NCBI RefSeq assembly: GCF_001294575.1
Contig: NZ_CP012676.1
Span: 4,004,001-4,068,000, forward strand
From: Pseudomonas versuta
GTDB taxonomy: Bacteria; Pseudomonadota; Gammaproteobacteria; Pseudomonadales; Pseudomonadaceae
Reading direction: 5' to 3'
DNA: 64,000 nucleotides
Shown here: positions 1 through 9,947 of the stretch, piece by piece
Numbering within the stretch: the first letter of the stretch is position 1
Layout of the letters: each line of letters starts with the position of its first letter
The notes under the pieces: model-generated
Database searches by the model: none
What the model saw: only the letters and a program-made list of their open reading frames with translations
What the model was told of the DNA's origin: nothing
Program-made: the position numbers and the translations under genes

Positions 1-741
1 TTCGATCAGCACCACGGTCAAGTCGTGGTCGTCACGCAGCAGGCGAATCATCGCACTGAGCGCCTCGGTTTCTTGCGGGTTAAGCCCGGCCGCCGGTTCG
101 TCGAGGCAGATGATTTGCGGGCGCGTGCACATGGCCCTGGCAATTTCCAGGCGCCGCTGCTGGCCGTAAGACAATTCCCCGGCCAGACGGTTGGCGCAGC
201 CCACCAGGTCGACGACCTCCAGCCAGTAAAACGCATGGTCCAGCGCATCGCTTTCGGCCTTGCGGTAGCCCTTGGTGTTGAGGATGCCCGCCAGCATGTT
301 GCGGTTGACCCACATGTGCTGGGCCACCAGCAGGTTTTCCAGCACGGACATTTCCTTGAACAGACGAATGTTCTGGAAAGTCCGCGCCAGCCCTGCCCGG
401 TTGACCAGATGGGTACCCCCGAACATCTTGTAGAACAGGCGGCTGGCAAAGGCTTTGGGCGAGACAAAGTCAGTCAGCCTGAACGGCTCGCCCAGCAGCT
501 TGATGACATTGGTGCGCGTGCCACGGGCATTGAGTTCGATCCTGCCGCCGCTGGCTTTATAAAACCCGGTCAGACAGTTGAATACCGTGGTTTTCCCCGC
601 CCCGTTAGGGCCGATAAGGGCAAAGATCGAGTTGCGTTTGACCTGCAGGCTGACATCGCTCAGAGCCTTGATCCCGCCGAAGTGCATCATGAGCTTGTCG
701 ACCGAGAGCACTACATCATCATTCGTGGAGAGTTCTTTCAT
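1..741 (-). CDS. livG: LivG, branched-chain amino acid ABC transporter ATP-binding protein (partial)
   Basis: One of the two ATPases that power uptake of leucine, isoleucine and valine with the LivHM membrane pair, on the inner face of the cytoplasmic membrane. 247 residues are visible; the C-terminus runs off the left edge, so only about ten residues should be missing by family length. Walker A GPNGAGKTT is at residues 44-52, the signature LSYGQQ at about 190-195 and Walker B ICLDEP at about 210-215. The ATG at 741 overlaps the livM stop by 4 bases (ATGA), so translation is probably coupled. The partner ATPase gene livF would lie just outside the window. Confidence 0.93.
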   Translation of the reverse strand, partial: MKELSTNDDVVLSVDKLMMHFGGIKALSDVSLQVKRNSIFALIGPNGAGKTTVFNCLTGFYKASGGRIELNARGTRTNVIKLLGEPFRLTDFVSPKAFASRLFYKMFGGTHLVNRAGLARTFQNIRLFKEMSVLENLLVAQHMWVNRNMLAGILNTKGYRKAESDALDHAFYWLEVVDLVGCANRLAGELSYGQQRRLEIARAMCTRPQIICLDEPAAGLNPQETEALSAMIRLLRDDHDLTVVLIE

Positions 742-2021
742 GGCGCGACTCCCTTACGTGGCTTGACCCCGACACGACTGACCCGAATCAGGCCCCGCGG
801 CCGCCAGATCATCATCAACACCATCAATACGCCAAACAACAGCACCCGGTACTCGGCAAAACTGCGCAACAGTTCCGGCGCCACCGTCAGGACAAATGCC
901 GCGATCACCACCCCCACTGTCGAGCCCATACCGCCGAGCACCACAATGGCGAGGATCAGCGCCGACTCAAAGAACGTGAACGAAGACGGGTTGACGAACC
1001 CTTGATAGCTGGCAAAAAACACACCGGCCAGGCCCGCCGTCGAGGCACCGAGGGTGAAGGCGGAAAGTTTGACCAGCACGTGATTCAGGCCCATGGAGCG
1101 ACAGGCGATTTCGTCTTCACGCAATGCTTCCCAGGCGCGCCCGATCGGCATGCGAGTCAGGCGGTGCTTGATGTACAGCACCAGCAACACCACCAGAAAC
1201 AGCACAATGTAGATAAACAGGAATTTGATATTGGGGTTGTAGTCCAGACCGAAGAACTGATGAAACGGCACCCCGCCATCCTTGGCCACACGACCGAACT
1301 CCAGGCCGAAAAACGTCGGCGATGGCACCGGCATGCCGTTGGGGCCACCGGTAAAGGAGAGCCAGTTGTTGAGCACCAGCCGAATGATTTCACCGAAGCC
1401 CAAAGTCACGATGGCCAGGTAATCACCATGCATTCGCAACACCGGGAACCCGAGAATGCACCCGGCCATCGCCGCCGCAATGGCCGCCAGCGGCAGCACC
1501 GACCAGAAACCCAGGCCCAGATACTGATAACCCAGAGCCAGACCGTAGGCACCGATGGCATAGAACGCCACGTAGCCCAGGTCGAGCAGACCCGCCAGGC
1601 CGACCACGATGTTGAGCCCCAGCCCCAGCAACACGTAGATCAGGCCGAGGATGACCACCGTCAGGATGTACTTGTTGGCGAAGAACGGAAAAACGATGGC
1701 AATCACGATCAGCAGCGGCACGATCCAGCGCAGTCGTGACTTGTAATCCGGTGGCAGCACGTGCACGCCGGAGCCGGTGGACTCGAACCCCTGAAGGATT
1801 TTCAGGCCCCTGCCCGTTTGCAGGAACAGGCTGAGAACGAAGCGCCCCACCATCACGATCGCAACCAGCCAGCCGACCCGCGCCGGTTGCAGGTTAAAGC
1901 TGTAACCGTCGAGCACTACGCCGACGATGGGTCCAAACACAATCAATGAGATCAACCCGGCAAGGATCGAGTCAACGACGCTTTTCTTGATATCAACCGG
2001 TTTATTAATGGCTGCAGACAT
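738..2021 (-). CDS. livM: LivM, branched-chain amino acid ABC transporter permease
   Basis: Integral membrane permease of the LIV-I/Bra type importer, forming the translocation pore with LivH. The 427 residues hold two N-terminal hydrophobic segments (about 18-70) followed, from about residue 90, by the conserved multi-pass LivM core with glycine-rich segments such as GLNIVVGLAGLLDLGYVAF and the cytoplasmic loop GRAWEALREDEIACRSMG that contacts the ATPase. Length agrees with pseudomonad LivM. The ATG lies 2 bases after the livH stop and the end overlaps livG by 4 bases, so livH-livM-livG read as one coupled unit. Confidence 0.95.
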   Translation of the reverse strand: MSAAINKPVDIKKSVVDSILAGLISLIVFGPIVGVVLDGYSFNLQPARVGWLVAIVMVGRFVLSLFLQTGRGLKILQGFESTGSGVHVLPPDYKSRLRWIVPLLIVIAIVFPFFANKYILTVVILGLIYVLLGLGLNIVVGLAGLLDLGYVAFYAIGAYGLALGYQYLGLGFWSVLPLAAIAAAMAGCILGFPVLRMHGDYLAIVTLGFGEIIRLVLNNWLSFTGGPNGMPVPSPTFFGLEFGRVAKDGGVPFHQFFGLDYNPNIKFLFIYIVLFLVVLLVLYIKHRLTRMPIGRAWEALREDEIACRSMGLNHVLVKLSAFTLGASTAGLAGVFFASYQGFVNPSSFTFFESALILAIVVLGGMGSTVGVVIAAFVLTVAPELLRSFAEYRVLLFGVLMVLMMIWRPRGLIRVSRVGVKPRKGVAP

Positions 2022-2023
2022 AC

Positions 2024-2938
<915 letters not shown>

Positions 2939-3047
2939 AACGCAATCTCACGCACTTGAGCCATTGCACAAACGTGCCTGCAAGGCACGGTTTGCGCGGC
3001 TCCTGGAAAAGAAGACAGGTGATGCAGACATGCCTGATGCCCTTTGT

Positions 3048-3106
3048 CTGTAGGAGCGAGCGTGCTCGCGATCTTTAACAGCTCGCGAGCACGCTCGCTC
3101 CTACAG
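3048..3106. repeat. REP-type inverted repeat between livK and livH
   Basis: A perfect 24-bp inverted repeat (left arm 3048-3071, right arm 3083-3106, 11-base loop) beginning CTGTAGGAGCGAGC and ending GCTCGCTCCTACAG. This is the GAGCGAGC-type REP hairpin common between genes in fluorescent pseudomonads. It sits between the binding-protein gene and the first permease gene. No T-run follows on the minus strand, so it is not a typical terminator; protection of the livK 3' end from exonucleases is a plausible role (inference). Confidence 0.85.
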
Positions 3107-3127
3107 AAGAAGGCAGAGCGGCTTATC

Positions 3128-4264
3128 TCACTTCTGTTTTTCCAGCTGGTGATACTTGCCGTCCTTGTCCCACTGGTAAACCACGTAGTCAGAGACTTTG
3201 AGGTCGCCTTTGGCGTCCCATTCCTTCTTGCCCATCACGGTTTCTACCGGGTGGGCCTTGAGCCACTTGGCAGCGTCTTCGCCCTTGTTGGACTTGGCGC
3301 CGTTGAAGGCATCTGCCAGGGCCTGTACCGAGGCGTAGGCGTACAGGGTGTAGCCTTCCGGCTCGGTGCCGGCTTTACGGAACTGCTCAACCACCGCCTT
3401 GCTGTCCGGTAGCAGGCGCGGGTCGGCGCCGAAGGTCATGTACACACCATCGACATACTGCGGGCCGCCTGCGGTGGCCACCAGTTCGTCGGTTACAACA
3501 CCATCATCGGACATGAACTTCACATCCTTGAGGCCGGCCTCACGCAGTTGACGCACCAGAGGCCCCGCTTCCGGATGCAGGCCACCGAAATACACCACAT
3601 CGGCTCCCAGCGAACGGATTTTGGTTACCAGGGCACTGAAGTCTTTTTCGCCACGGGTAAGCCCTTCTTCCAGGATCGGCTTCACGCCGCGCTTGGTCAG
3701 TTGCGCGCTGGTGGCATCGGCCAGACCTTTACCGTAGGTGTCCTTGTCGTTGATAACGGCGACTTTCTTGCCCTTGAGCACGTCGACAATGTAGTCGCCC
3801 GCCACGATGCCCTGCTGGTCATCGCGCCCGCACATACGGAACACCGCGTCCAGCTTGCGCTCGGTAACCTGCGGGTTGGTCGAGCCCGGCGTAATCATGA
3901 TGACACCGGCATCGGCATACACATCCGACGCCGGGATGGTGTTCGAAGAACAGAAGTGACCTACAACCCCGATGACCTTGTCCTGATCGACCAAACGGTT
4001 GGCAACCGCTACAGCCTGCTTGGGCTCACAGGCATCGTCGCCCGCCACCAGCTTGATTTGCTCGCCGTTAATCCCGCCTGCCTTGTTGATTGCATCCGCA
4101 GCCGCCTGCGCACCCTTCATGTACTGCTCGCCAAATGCAGCGTTGGCACCGGTCATCGGGCCCGCCACACCGATTTTCACATCAGCCTGAACAAACGAAG
4201 AAACACCCAACGCTGCTGCTACGGCGAGGGCCAGAAAACCTTTCTTGTAGAACGTCTGCGACAT
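3128..4264 (-). CDS. livK: LivK/BraC, periplasmic branched-chain amino acid-binding protein
   Basis: Periplasmic receptor that captures leucine, isoleucine and valine and delivers them to LivHM. I chose the ATG at 4264, giving 378 residues, because AGGAG lies 9 bases upstream and the protein then opens with a standard signal peptide (KKGF, hydrophobic stretch, cleavage after VQA at residue 27). An in-frame extension up to 4309 is possible but lacks a ribosome site. The mature part starts DVKIGVAGPMTG, as in LIV-binding proteins of the periplasmic-binding-protein type I fold, and a conserved Cys pair is present (DACEP, HFCSS). It is the first gene of the liv operon. Confidence 0.95.
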   Translation of the reverse strand: MSQTFYKKGFLALAVAAALGVSSFVQADVKIGVAGPMTGANAAFGEQYMKGAQAAADAINKAGGINGEQIKLVAGDDACEPKQAVAVANRLVDQDKVIGVVGHFCSSNTIPASDVYADAGVIMITPGSTNPQVTERKLDAVFRMCGRDDQQGIVAGDYIVDVLKGKKVAVINDKDTYGKGLADATSAQLTKRGVKPILEEGLTRGEKDFSALVTKIRSLGADVVYFGGLHPEAGPLVRQLREAGLKDVKFMSDDGVVTDELVATAGGPQYVDGVYMTFGADPRLLPDSKAVVEQFRKAGTEPEGYTLYAYASVQALADAFNGAKSNKGEDAAKWLKAHPVETVMGKKEWDAKGDLKVSDYVVYQWDKDGKYHQLEKQK

Positions 4265-4626
4265 GAGGTGGTGCTCCTGAGGTTTTATTAGATGGCACTT
4301 CGACTTCACGGGAAGCTCAGAGCAAGGCGCGTGCCATTGGTTTTTTATTCTTAAAAAAGCCGCTGTCTTATTGTTATATCGACTGTTTTGAGCCCATTTT
4401 CATTGGGCGTGCAACCGTCTAGACCGAGGAAGGTGAAACCGTTTTTGATGGGCTGGTGATACCTGAAACAACAAGTGTTGCAACCGGGTTGCCCGGCACC
4501 GGGCAACCACTCTGTAACCACCCGCGTCACCTAACTGCACACTCCCGGTGCACGACTGCTACAGGCCGCACCATCAGAGGCTGGTCGCCGCCGGGGCAAA
4601 TGCGTCAGCGAGGATGGAAAACGTTG
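4265..4626. other. Intergenic region upstream of livK and downstream of amaA
   Basis: 362 bases without a convincing gene. The livK promoter should lie here (about 4300-4450, AT-rich around TTATTGTTATATC), but I cannot fix -35/-10 boxes with confidence. An 8-bp inverted repeat (GGTTGCCC at 4487-4494, GGGCAACC at 4501-4508) stands in the middle; on the minus strand it lies downstream of amaA and could be a weak terminator, although no clear T-run follows. Confidence 0.5.
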
Positions 4627-5910
4627 TCAGATGACAATCCGCAAACATTGACCGGCGTGGTACAGCGAAAACCCGGCTTCGTACAGACAACTGCGCAGCC
4701 CCGTGCCAGACAGCGGCCGCATCGGTGCAAAGGGTATCGGCAGGGCTTTGGCATCGCCGTTACACAGGTAATCGGCAAATGCTTTACCCACCACTGTGCC
4801 GGTGGTCACCCCCCGGCCGTTGTAACCGGTGACTGCAACAAGACCGGGCGCGGGCTCGAACAGGCGCATCAAATGATCGGGGGTGAAGGCGATGCAGCCG
4901 GTCCAGGTGCATTCCCACTCCACCCCTTTGAGGTACGGAAAGTAGTGTTGCTGCACGCGATCGGCCCAGGCTTTTAGAAACCAGGTCGGTTTTTGATTGC
5001 CGTTGCCCAGGCTGCCCAGCAACAAACGGCCTTCGGCATCACGGCGGATGCTGCTCAATACCTGACGGGTGTCCCATGAGCCCTGCCCGCCGGGCAAGAT
5101 GCGGTCGGCGCTGCCATCGGTCAGCGGTCTGGAGGCAACCTGGTAGTAATAACCGGGGAAAAAGTTGCGTCGCAAGTCAGTCCATTCACCCTCGGTGTAG
5201 GCATTGGAGGCCAGCACCACTTGCTCCGCACTCACCGCGCCCTGAGCGGTTTGCACCGACCAGCGCTGGCCTTGACGCTCCAGACCGGTAACGGCGCAGT
5301 GATCAAATAAACGCCCTCCCAGGTCACTGGCGGCCTTGGCCAGGCCCGAGGTGTAGGCCATTGGGTTGAGTGTGCCTGCACGCCTGTCTAGCAAGGCAGC
5401 CGCTATTTTCGGGGTGCCGGTCGCTTCGGCGCAGGCAGCCCCGGTAAGCAGTTGCACAGGTGCGCCCCGACGCTTCCACTGTTGCTCGCGACTGCGCAGG
5501 TCCGCTTCGCCACGGGCGTTGTGAGCCATGTGCAGCGTACCTTCACGCCGTAGCTGGCAGTCGATGCGGTATTTGTCGACCAGGCTGAAGACCAGTGCCG
5601 GGGCAGCACCGAGCATGCGGTTGAGCTGGCTGCCCACCGCTTCGCCGAAACCGGCTTCGATCTCGTCCGGGGGGATCCACATCCCGGCATTGACCAGCCC
5701 CACGTTACGCCCCGAACCGCCGTGCCCGGTGCGATGAGCCTCGAGCACACAGACGCTTTTGCCCTGCTCAAGCAGGTGAATGGCGGCAGACAAGCCGGTG
5801 ATACCGGCACCAATCACACACACATCAACGCTCAGTTCGCCCTTGAAGGCTGGCGACTGAGGACGTTGTGGCGTCAGGTTTTCCCACAGACATTGTTCGA
5901 GTAAAGGCAT
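4627..5910 (-). CDS. amaA: AmaA, FAD-dependent L-pipecolate oxidase
   Basis: Probable L-pipecolate oxidase of the D-lysine catabolic branch, converting L-pipecolate to piperideine-6-carboxylate, the substrate of AmaB. The 427-residue protein has an N-terminal FAD-binding Rossmann motif DVCVIGAGITGLSAA (about 31-45), an ADP-binding Glu in VLEAHRTG, and the DAO-family C-terminal flavin motif GYNGRGVTTGTVVGKAFA near residue 380. From memory it closely matches P. putida AmaA (PP_5257). The ATG at 5910 has GGAG 7 bases upstream; an in-frame TTG at 5916 is too close to that site. It lies 94 bases after amaB. The same fold includes gamma-glutamylputrescine oxidases, so the substrate rests mainly on the amaB neighbour. 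Confidence 0.82.
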   Translation of the reverse strand: MPLLEQCLWENLTPQRPQSPAFKGELSVDVCVIGAGITGLSAAIHLLEQGKSVCVLEAHRTGHGGSGRNVGLVNAGMWIPPDEIEAGFGEAVGSQLNRMLGAAPALVFSLVDKYRIDCQLRREGTLHMAHNARGEADLRSREQQWKRRGAPVQLLTGAACAEATGTPKIAAALLDRRAGTLNPMAYTSGLAKAASDLGGRLFDHCAVTGLERQGQRWSVQTAQGAVSAEQVVLASNAYTEGEWTDLRRNFFPGYYYQVASRPLTDGSADRILPGGQGSWDTRQVLSSIRRDAEGRLLLGSLGNGNQKPTWFLKAWADRVQQHYFPYLKGVEWECTWTGCIAFTPDHLMRLFEPAPGLVAVTGYNGRGVTTGTVVGKAFADYLCNGDAKALPIPFAPMRPLSGTGLRSCLYEAGFSLYHAGQCLRIVI

Positions 5911-5960
5911 TGCCAAGCTCCAGAGATGAAACCCAACGGTGTTTCATTTTTATCCACTAA

Positions 5961-5986
5961 CTGCGGGAGCCGGCCAGCTCCCGCAG
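5961..5986. repeat. Short hairpin between amaB and amaA
   Basis: A perfect 10-bp inverted repeat, CTGCGGGAGC and GCTCCCGCAG, with a 6-base loop. It lies in the 94-base amaB-amaA spacer. No T-run follows on the minus strand. It looks like a short REP-like element that could separate the stability of the two messages. Confidence 0.6.
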
Positions 5987-6004
5987 TGGCCCTTCACATG
6001 AGAC

Positions 6005-7495
6005 TCAATCGAACGTAATACCCTGCGCCAGCGGCAGTTCCAGCGAGTAGTTAACGGTATTGGTCTGGCGCCGCATGTAGCCGCGCCACGCATCGGAGCC
6101 GGACTCGCGGCCGCCGCCGGTTTCTTTCTCACCGCCAAAGGCGCCGCCAATTTCTGCACCGCTGGGCCCGATATTGACGTTGGCAATACCGCAATCACTG
6201 CCGGTGGCGGACATGAACTGCTCGGCCTCGCGTACATCGGTGGTGAAGATGCACGACGACAGGCCTTGAGGCACGGCATTGTTCAGGCGCAGGGCCTCGC
6301 TGAATTCGCTGTAACCGACCACGTACAGGATCGGGGCAAAGGTTTCGCTGCACACCACATTGCTCTGCTCGGGCATTTCCACGATGGCCGGGGCAACGTA
6401 ATACGCATTCGGGTACTGGCCGGCCAGTTGGCGCTCTCCGCCAAACACCCGACCGCCTTCGCTCAGGGCTTGCTCAAGGGCGTCCTGCATGTTTTCAAAA
6501 CTGTGTTTGTCGATCAGCGGGCCAACCAGATTGCCTTCCAGCGGATGACCGATGCGCACCCGGGAATAGGCGGCCTTGAGCCGGGTGACGATTTCGTCTT
6601 TGACCGAGTCATGGGCGATCAGCCGACGCAGGCTGGTGCAGCGCTGGCCTGCGGTGCCGACGGCGCTGAACAGGATGGCGCGCACGGCCATATCCAGGTC
6701 AGCGCTCGGCGCGAGGATCATCGCGTTGTTACCACCCAGTTCAAGAATGCTGCGGGCAAAGCGCGCAGCAATTTTTGGCGCCACTTCGCGCCCCATACGG
6801 GTACTGCCGGTGGCGCTGATCAGCGCGACGCGCGGGTCATCCACCAGCGCCTCACCTGCGTCCCTGCCACCGATAATCACCTGGGTCAGGTACTTGGGTG
6901 CATCGCTGAACTTGTGCAGTACCCGATCGAACAGTGCCTGACAGGCCAGGGCCGTCAGCGGGGTTTTCTCAGAGGGCTTCCAGATCACTGCGTTACCGCA
7001 CACCAGTGCCAGCGTGGTGTTCCAGGCCCAGACGGCCACGGGGAAGTTAAATGCACTGATCACCCCCACTACGCCCAGCGGGTGCCAGGTTTCACGCATA
7101 TGGTGGCCCGGGCGCTCGGAGGCGATGGTCAGGCCGTAAAGCTGACGCGACAGGCCGACAGCAAAATCGCAGATGTCGATCATTTCCTGGACTTCGCCCA
7201 GGCCTTCCTGGGTGATCTTGCCCGCTTCCCAGGACACCAGCTCGCCCAGGTCTGCCTTGTACTCACGCAGCAGGTCGCCAAACTGGCGTACCAGTTCGCC
7301 ACGGCGCGGAGCCGGGACCTTGCGCCAGGCCTCGAAGGCGTGCTCGGCGCGGGTCACGTGTTGCTCGACCTCAGCCGCACCTTCCCAGTGCACTGCGCCA
7401 ATCCGGCTGCCATCAATGGGCGTGTGTACCGGTTGTTTGCCCTGCTGATACAGCGCAGGGTCAATACCAAGACGATCCAGTAATGCAGCAACCAT
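6005..7495 (-). CDS. amaB: AmaB, piperideine-6-carboxylate / aminoadipate semialdehyde dehydrogenase
   Basis: NAD(P)-dependent aldehyde dehydrogenase predicted to oxidise L-2-aminoadipate 6-semialdehyde (open form of piperideine-6-carboxylate) to L-2-aminoadipate in lysine degradation. The 496 residues match family ALDH7 (antiquitin-like) in length. Catalytic Cys286 is in GQRCTS, the general-base Glu252 in ILELGGNNA, and Asn150 in SAFNFP. The ATG at 7495 has AAGGAG 6 bases upstream. It is first in an amaB-amaA pair and divergent from a LysR regulator, which is the P. putida PP_5257-5259 arrangement as I recall it. Confidence 0.88.
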   Translation of the reverse strand: MVAALLDRLGIDPALYQQGKQPVHTPIDGSRIGAVHWEGAAEVEQHVTRAEHAFEAWRKVPAPRRGELVRQFGDLLREYKADLGELVSWEAGKITQEGLGEVQEMIDICDFAVGLSRQLYGLTIASERPGHHMRETWHPLGVVGVISAFNFPVAVWAWNTTLALVCGNAVIWKPSEKTPLTALACQALFDRVLHKFSDAPKYLTQVIIGGRDAGEALVDDPRVALISATGSTRMGREVAPKIAARFARSILELGGNNAMILAPSADLDMAVRAILFSAVGTAGQRCTSLRRLIAHDSVKDEIVTRLKAAYSRVRIGHPLEGNLVGPLIDKHSFENMQDALEQALSEGGRVFGGERQLAGQYPNAYYVAPAIVEMPEQSNVVCSETFAPILYVVGYSEFSEALRLNNAVPQGLSSCIFTTDVREAEQFMSATGSDCGIANVNIGPSGAEIGGAFGGEKETGGGRESGSDAWRGYMRRQTNTVNYSLELPLAQGITFD

Positions 7496-7660
7496 GGGAC
7501 ACTCCTTCAGCTCAAAAATCGGGTTTTCAGGCCATTAGTTGTAGCTGGCCCACCGCGCGGCAACAAACGACCTTTAAGCGAGATATCATTCCAAAAATTC
7601 ATGCTGCGCTGGTAACGTTGCCTGACAACAAGAATGAGGGGCCTTTTATGCTCTGCTCTT
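7496..7660. promoter_or_regulatory. Divergent control region between amaB and the LysR gene
   Basis: 165 bases between divergent start codons. By the usual LysR arrangement, the regulator would bind here to T-N11-A type sites and control both amaB and itself. An imperfect dyad is visible around 7580-7605 (ATATCATTCC ... TTCAT), which is a candidate only. I could not assign promoter boxes securely. Confidence 0.4.
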
Positions 7661-8566
7661 ATGCTAAATAAACGCCATCTGCCATCGATCACCGCACTCC
7701 AGTGTTTCGAGGCGGTAACCCGGCACCTGAGTTTCACCCGCGCCGCCGAAGAGCTGAATCTGACCCAGAGTGCGGTCAGCAAACAGGTCGCGCAGCTGGA
7801 GGAGCTGTTACAACACCTGCTGTTTCGCCGCGTGCGTCGGCGTCTGCAACTGACCCCCGCCGGTGATTTGTATCTGGTAGAAGTCCGAAAAATCCTGACC
7901 CAGGTCGAGATGTCGACCCACACCCTGCGCTCCTACGGCGGCGAAACCGAAGTGCTGCGCGTATCGACACCCTCGACCTTCGGCGCCCGCTGGCTGGTGC
8001 CGCGCCTCAAAGGCTGGCGACTGCGATACCCGCATATTCATCTGGACCTGTGCAATGAGCAGCAGGCCGATGACTTGCTGCAAGGTCGCAGCGATCTGGC
8101 ATTTTATTTTGGCCAGGGCGCACGCCCCGGCACCGAGTGCCTGAAGCTGTTTGGCGAAGAACTGGTGGCCGTGTGCGCGCCATCGAGCCTGCCTGAGATG
8201 CCCTATACCGACCCTACGCAGCTGACTGAACTGGTGCTGCTGCAAAATGCCTCTCGCCCACAGGCCTGGCATGAATGGTTTGAAAACCAGGGCTATCGCA
8301 CCGATCACAGCTACCACGGCCCGCGCTTCGACACCTTTTATATGTGTATACGAGCGGCGCAAGTGGGGTGTGGCGTGGCATTGCTGCCCCGGTTTCTGGT
8401 CGAAGAAGAGTTGGCAGACGGCAAACTGGTCGTTGCCTGGCCGTACTCCATGCCCAGCCCCGACGCCTATTACCTGGCTTACCCAGAACATTCGGCCGGT
8501 GTGCCCAAGGTGCAGGCATTTGTGGCGTGGATAATGGCGCAATTGAACGACCCACAAACCCTGTAG
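7661..8566 (+). CDS. LysR-family transcriptional regulator of the ama genes
   Basis: Predicted DNA-binding regulator of the adjacent amaBA lysine/pipecolate genes. It has an N-terminal winged helix-turn-helix (about residues 6-63; SFTRAAEELNLTQSAVSKQV is the recognition region) and a C-terminal periplasmic-binding-protein-like effector domain (about 90-295). I chose the ATG at 7661 (301 residues) because LysR proteins normally begin 5-8 residues before the LPSITALQCFEA helix; an ATG at 7634 would add nine residues and neither start has a strong ribosome site. Divergence from amaB is the classic LysR layout. It resembles GcvA-like regulators; the inducer is not evident from sequence. Confidence 0.85.
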   Translation: MLNKRHLPSITALQCFEAVTRHLSFTRAAEELNLTQSAVSKQVAQLEELLQHLLFRRVRRRLQLTPAGDLYLVEVRKILTQVEMSTHTLRSYGGETEVLRVSTPSTFGARWLVPRLKGWRLRYPHIHLDLCNEQQADDLLQGRSDLAFYFGQGARPGTECLKLFGEELVAVCAPSSLPEMPYTDPTQLTELVLLQNASRPQAWHEWFENQGYRTDHSYHGPRFDTFYMCIRAAQVGCGVALLPRFLVEEELADGKLVVAWPYSMPSPDAYYLAYPEHSAGVPKVQAFVAWIMAQLNDPQTL

Positions 8567-8617
8567 GCGCGAGCTTTTGACCTTATAAAAGACCACGAGG
8601 CAAGCTCGCTCCTGCAG
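8561..8617. repeat. REP-type inverted repeat, degenerate
   Basis: Arms CTGTAGGCGCGAGCTT (8561-8576) and AAGCTCGCTCCTGCAG (8602-8617) pair with two mismatches around a 25-base loop. It overlaps the last codons of the LysR gene and sits between that gene and pncB. It is the same GAGCGAGC family as the copies at 3048 and 26587. Confidence 0.7.
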
Positions 8618-8729
8618 ATGAAAGAAAAACCGCTGGCAAAACCGCCTGCGGATATGCGCCACTAGCGCCATTCATTGAAAGAGCTGAACGTCGTGATTAT
8701 CAGGCACGGCCAGCATGGAGATTGCCGCT

Positions 8730-9944
8730 ATGAGCGAGAGTGTGTTTGCCGATCGCATCGTGCAGAACTTGCTCGACACCGACTTCTACAAATTGACCAT
8801 GATGCAGGCGGTGCTGCACAACTATCCCAACGTTGAAGTCGAATGGGAATTCCGCTGCCGTAACAGTGAGGACTTGCGCCCGTACCTGAGCGAGATTCGC
8901 CACCAGATCGAGCGTCTGGGCGAGCTCAGCATGACTCAGGACCAGCTAGGGTTTCTGGAACGAATCACCTTTATGAAGCCCGATTTCATACGCTTCCTGG
9001 GCCTGTTTCGCTTCAATTTGCGCTATGTACATACCGGGATCGAAAACGGCGAGCTGGTCATCCGTCTGCGCGGACCGTGGCTGCACGTCATTCTGTTTGA
9101 AGTGCCGCTGCTGGCGATTGTCAGTGAGGTACGCAACCGCTCGCGCTATGCCGACACGCTGCTGTCACAGGCCCGCGAGCAGTTGTACCGCAAGTTTGAC
9201 TGGTTGCTGGCCAACGCCAGCGCCGAAGAACTGGCCGAATTGCAAGTCGCCGATTTCGGAACACGCCGACGCTTTTCTTACCTGGTACAGGAAGAAGTGG
9301 TCAGCGTGCTCAAGCACGACTTCCCGGGCCGCTTCGTCGGCACCAGTAACGTCAACCTGTCCCGCGAGCTGGACATGAAACCGCTGGGCACCATGGCCCA
9401 TGAATGGATCATGGCCCATCAGCAACTGGGCCCGAGATTGATCGACAGCCAGAGTGCGGCGCTCGATTGCTGGGTGCGCGAATACCGCGGGCTGCTGGGG
9501 ATTGCCCTGACGGACTGCATCACCACCGATGCTTTTCTCGCCGATTTTGATCTGTACTTTGCCAAGCTGTTCGACGGTTTGCGCCATGACTCCGGTGACC
9601 CGGTGGTATGGGCCGAAAAATGCATCGCGCACTACCACAAGCTGGGCATTGATCCAATGAGCAAGACCCTGGTCTTCTCCGACAGCCTGACCCTGCCCCG
9701 CGCACTGGAGATATTCCGTGCATTGCGCGGGCGGATTAATGTCAGCTTCGGCATCGGCACCAACCTGACCTGTGACATTCCAGGTGTCGAGCCGATGAGC
9801 ATCGTGCTTAAAATGACCGCCTGTAATGGCTCGCCCGTGGCCAAAATTTCGGACGAGCCGGGCAAGACCCATTGCTCGGACCCGAACTTTGCCGCCTACT
9901 TGCGCCATGTTTTCCAAGTTCCTGAACTACCTCCAAAGGAGTGA
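8730..9944 (+). CDS. pncB: PncB, nicotinate phosphoribosyltransferase
   Basis: Converts nicotinate plus PRPP to nicotinate mononucleotide, the entry step of NAD salvage, in the cytoplasm. The protein of 404 residues opens with the family hallmark [15 protein letters not shown] (about 12-26) and has the PRPP/nucleotide-binding motif HDSGDPVVW near residue 290 and the FGIGTNLT motif near 345. The ATG at 8730 is preferred because GGAG lies 9 bases before it; the ATG at 8715 has no site. It is followed after 3 bases by nadE, whose ribosome site overlaps the pncB stop, so the two are translationally coupled. Confidence 0.95.
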   Translation: MSESVFADRIVQNLLDTDFYKLTMMQAVLHNYPNVEVEWEFRCRNSEDLRPYLSEIRHQIERLGELSMTQDQLGFLERITFMKPDFIRFLGLFRFNLRYVHTGIENGELVIRLRGPWLHVILFEVPLLAIVSEVRNRSRYADTLLSQAREQLYRKFDWLLANASAEELAELQVADFGTRRRFSYLVQEEVVSVLKHDFPGRFVGTSNVNLSRELDMKPLGTMAHEWIMAHQQLGPRLIDSQSAALDCWVREYRGLLGIALTDCITTDAFLADFDLYFAKLFDGLRHDSGDPVVWAEKCIAHYHKLGIDPMSKTLVFSDSLTLPRALEIFRALRGRINVSFGIGTNLTCDIPGVEPMSIVLKMTACNGSPVAKISDEPGKTHCSDPNFAAYLRHVFQVPELPPKE

Positions 9945-9947
9945 ATC

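Noticed and set aside
4265..4309. 15-codon upstream extension of livK
   Set aside because: It would place basic and polar residues before the signal peptide, while AGGAG 9 bases before 4264 supports the shorter start.
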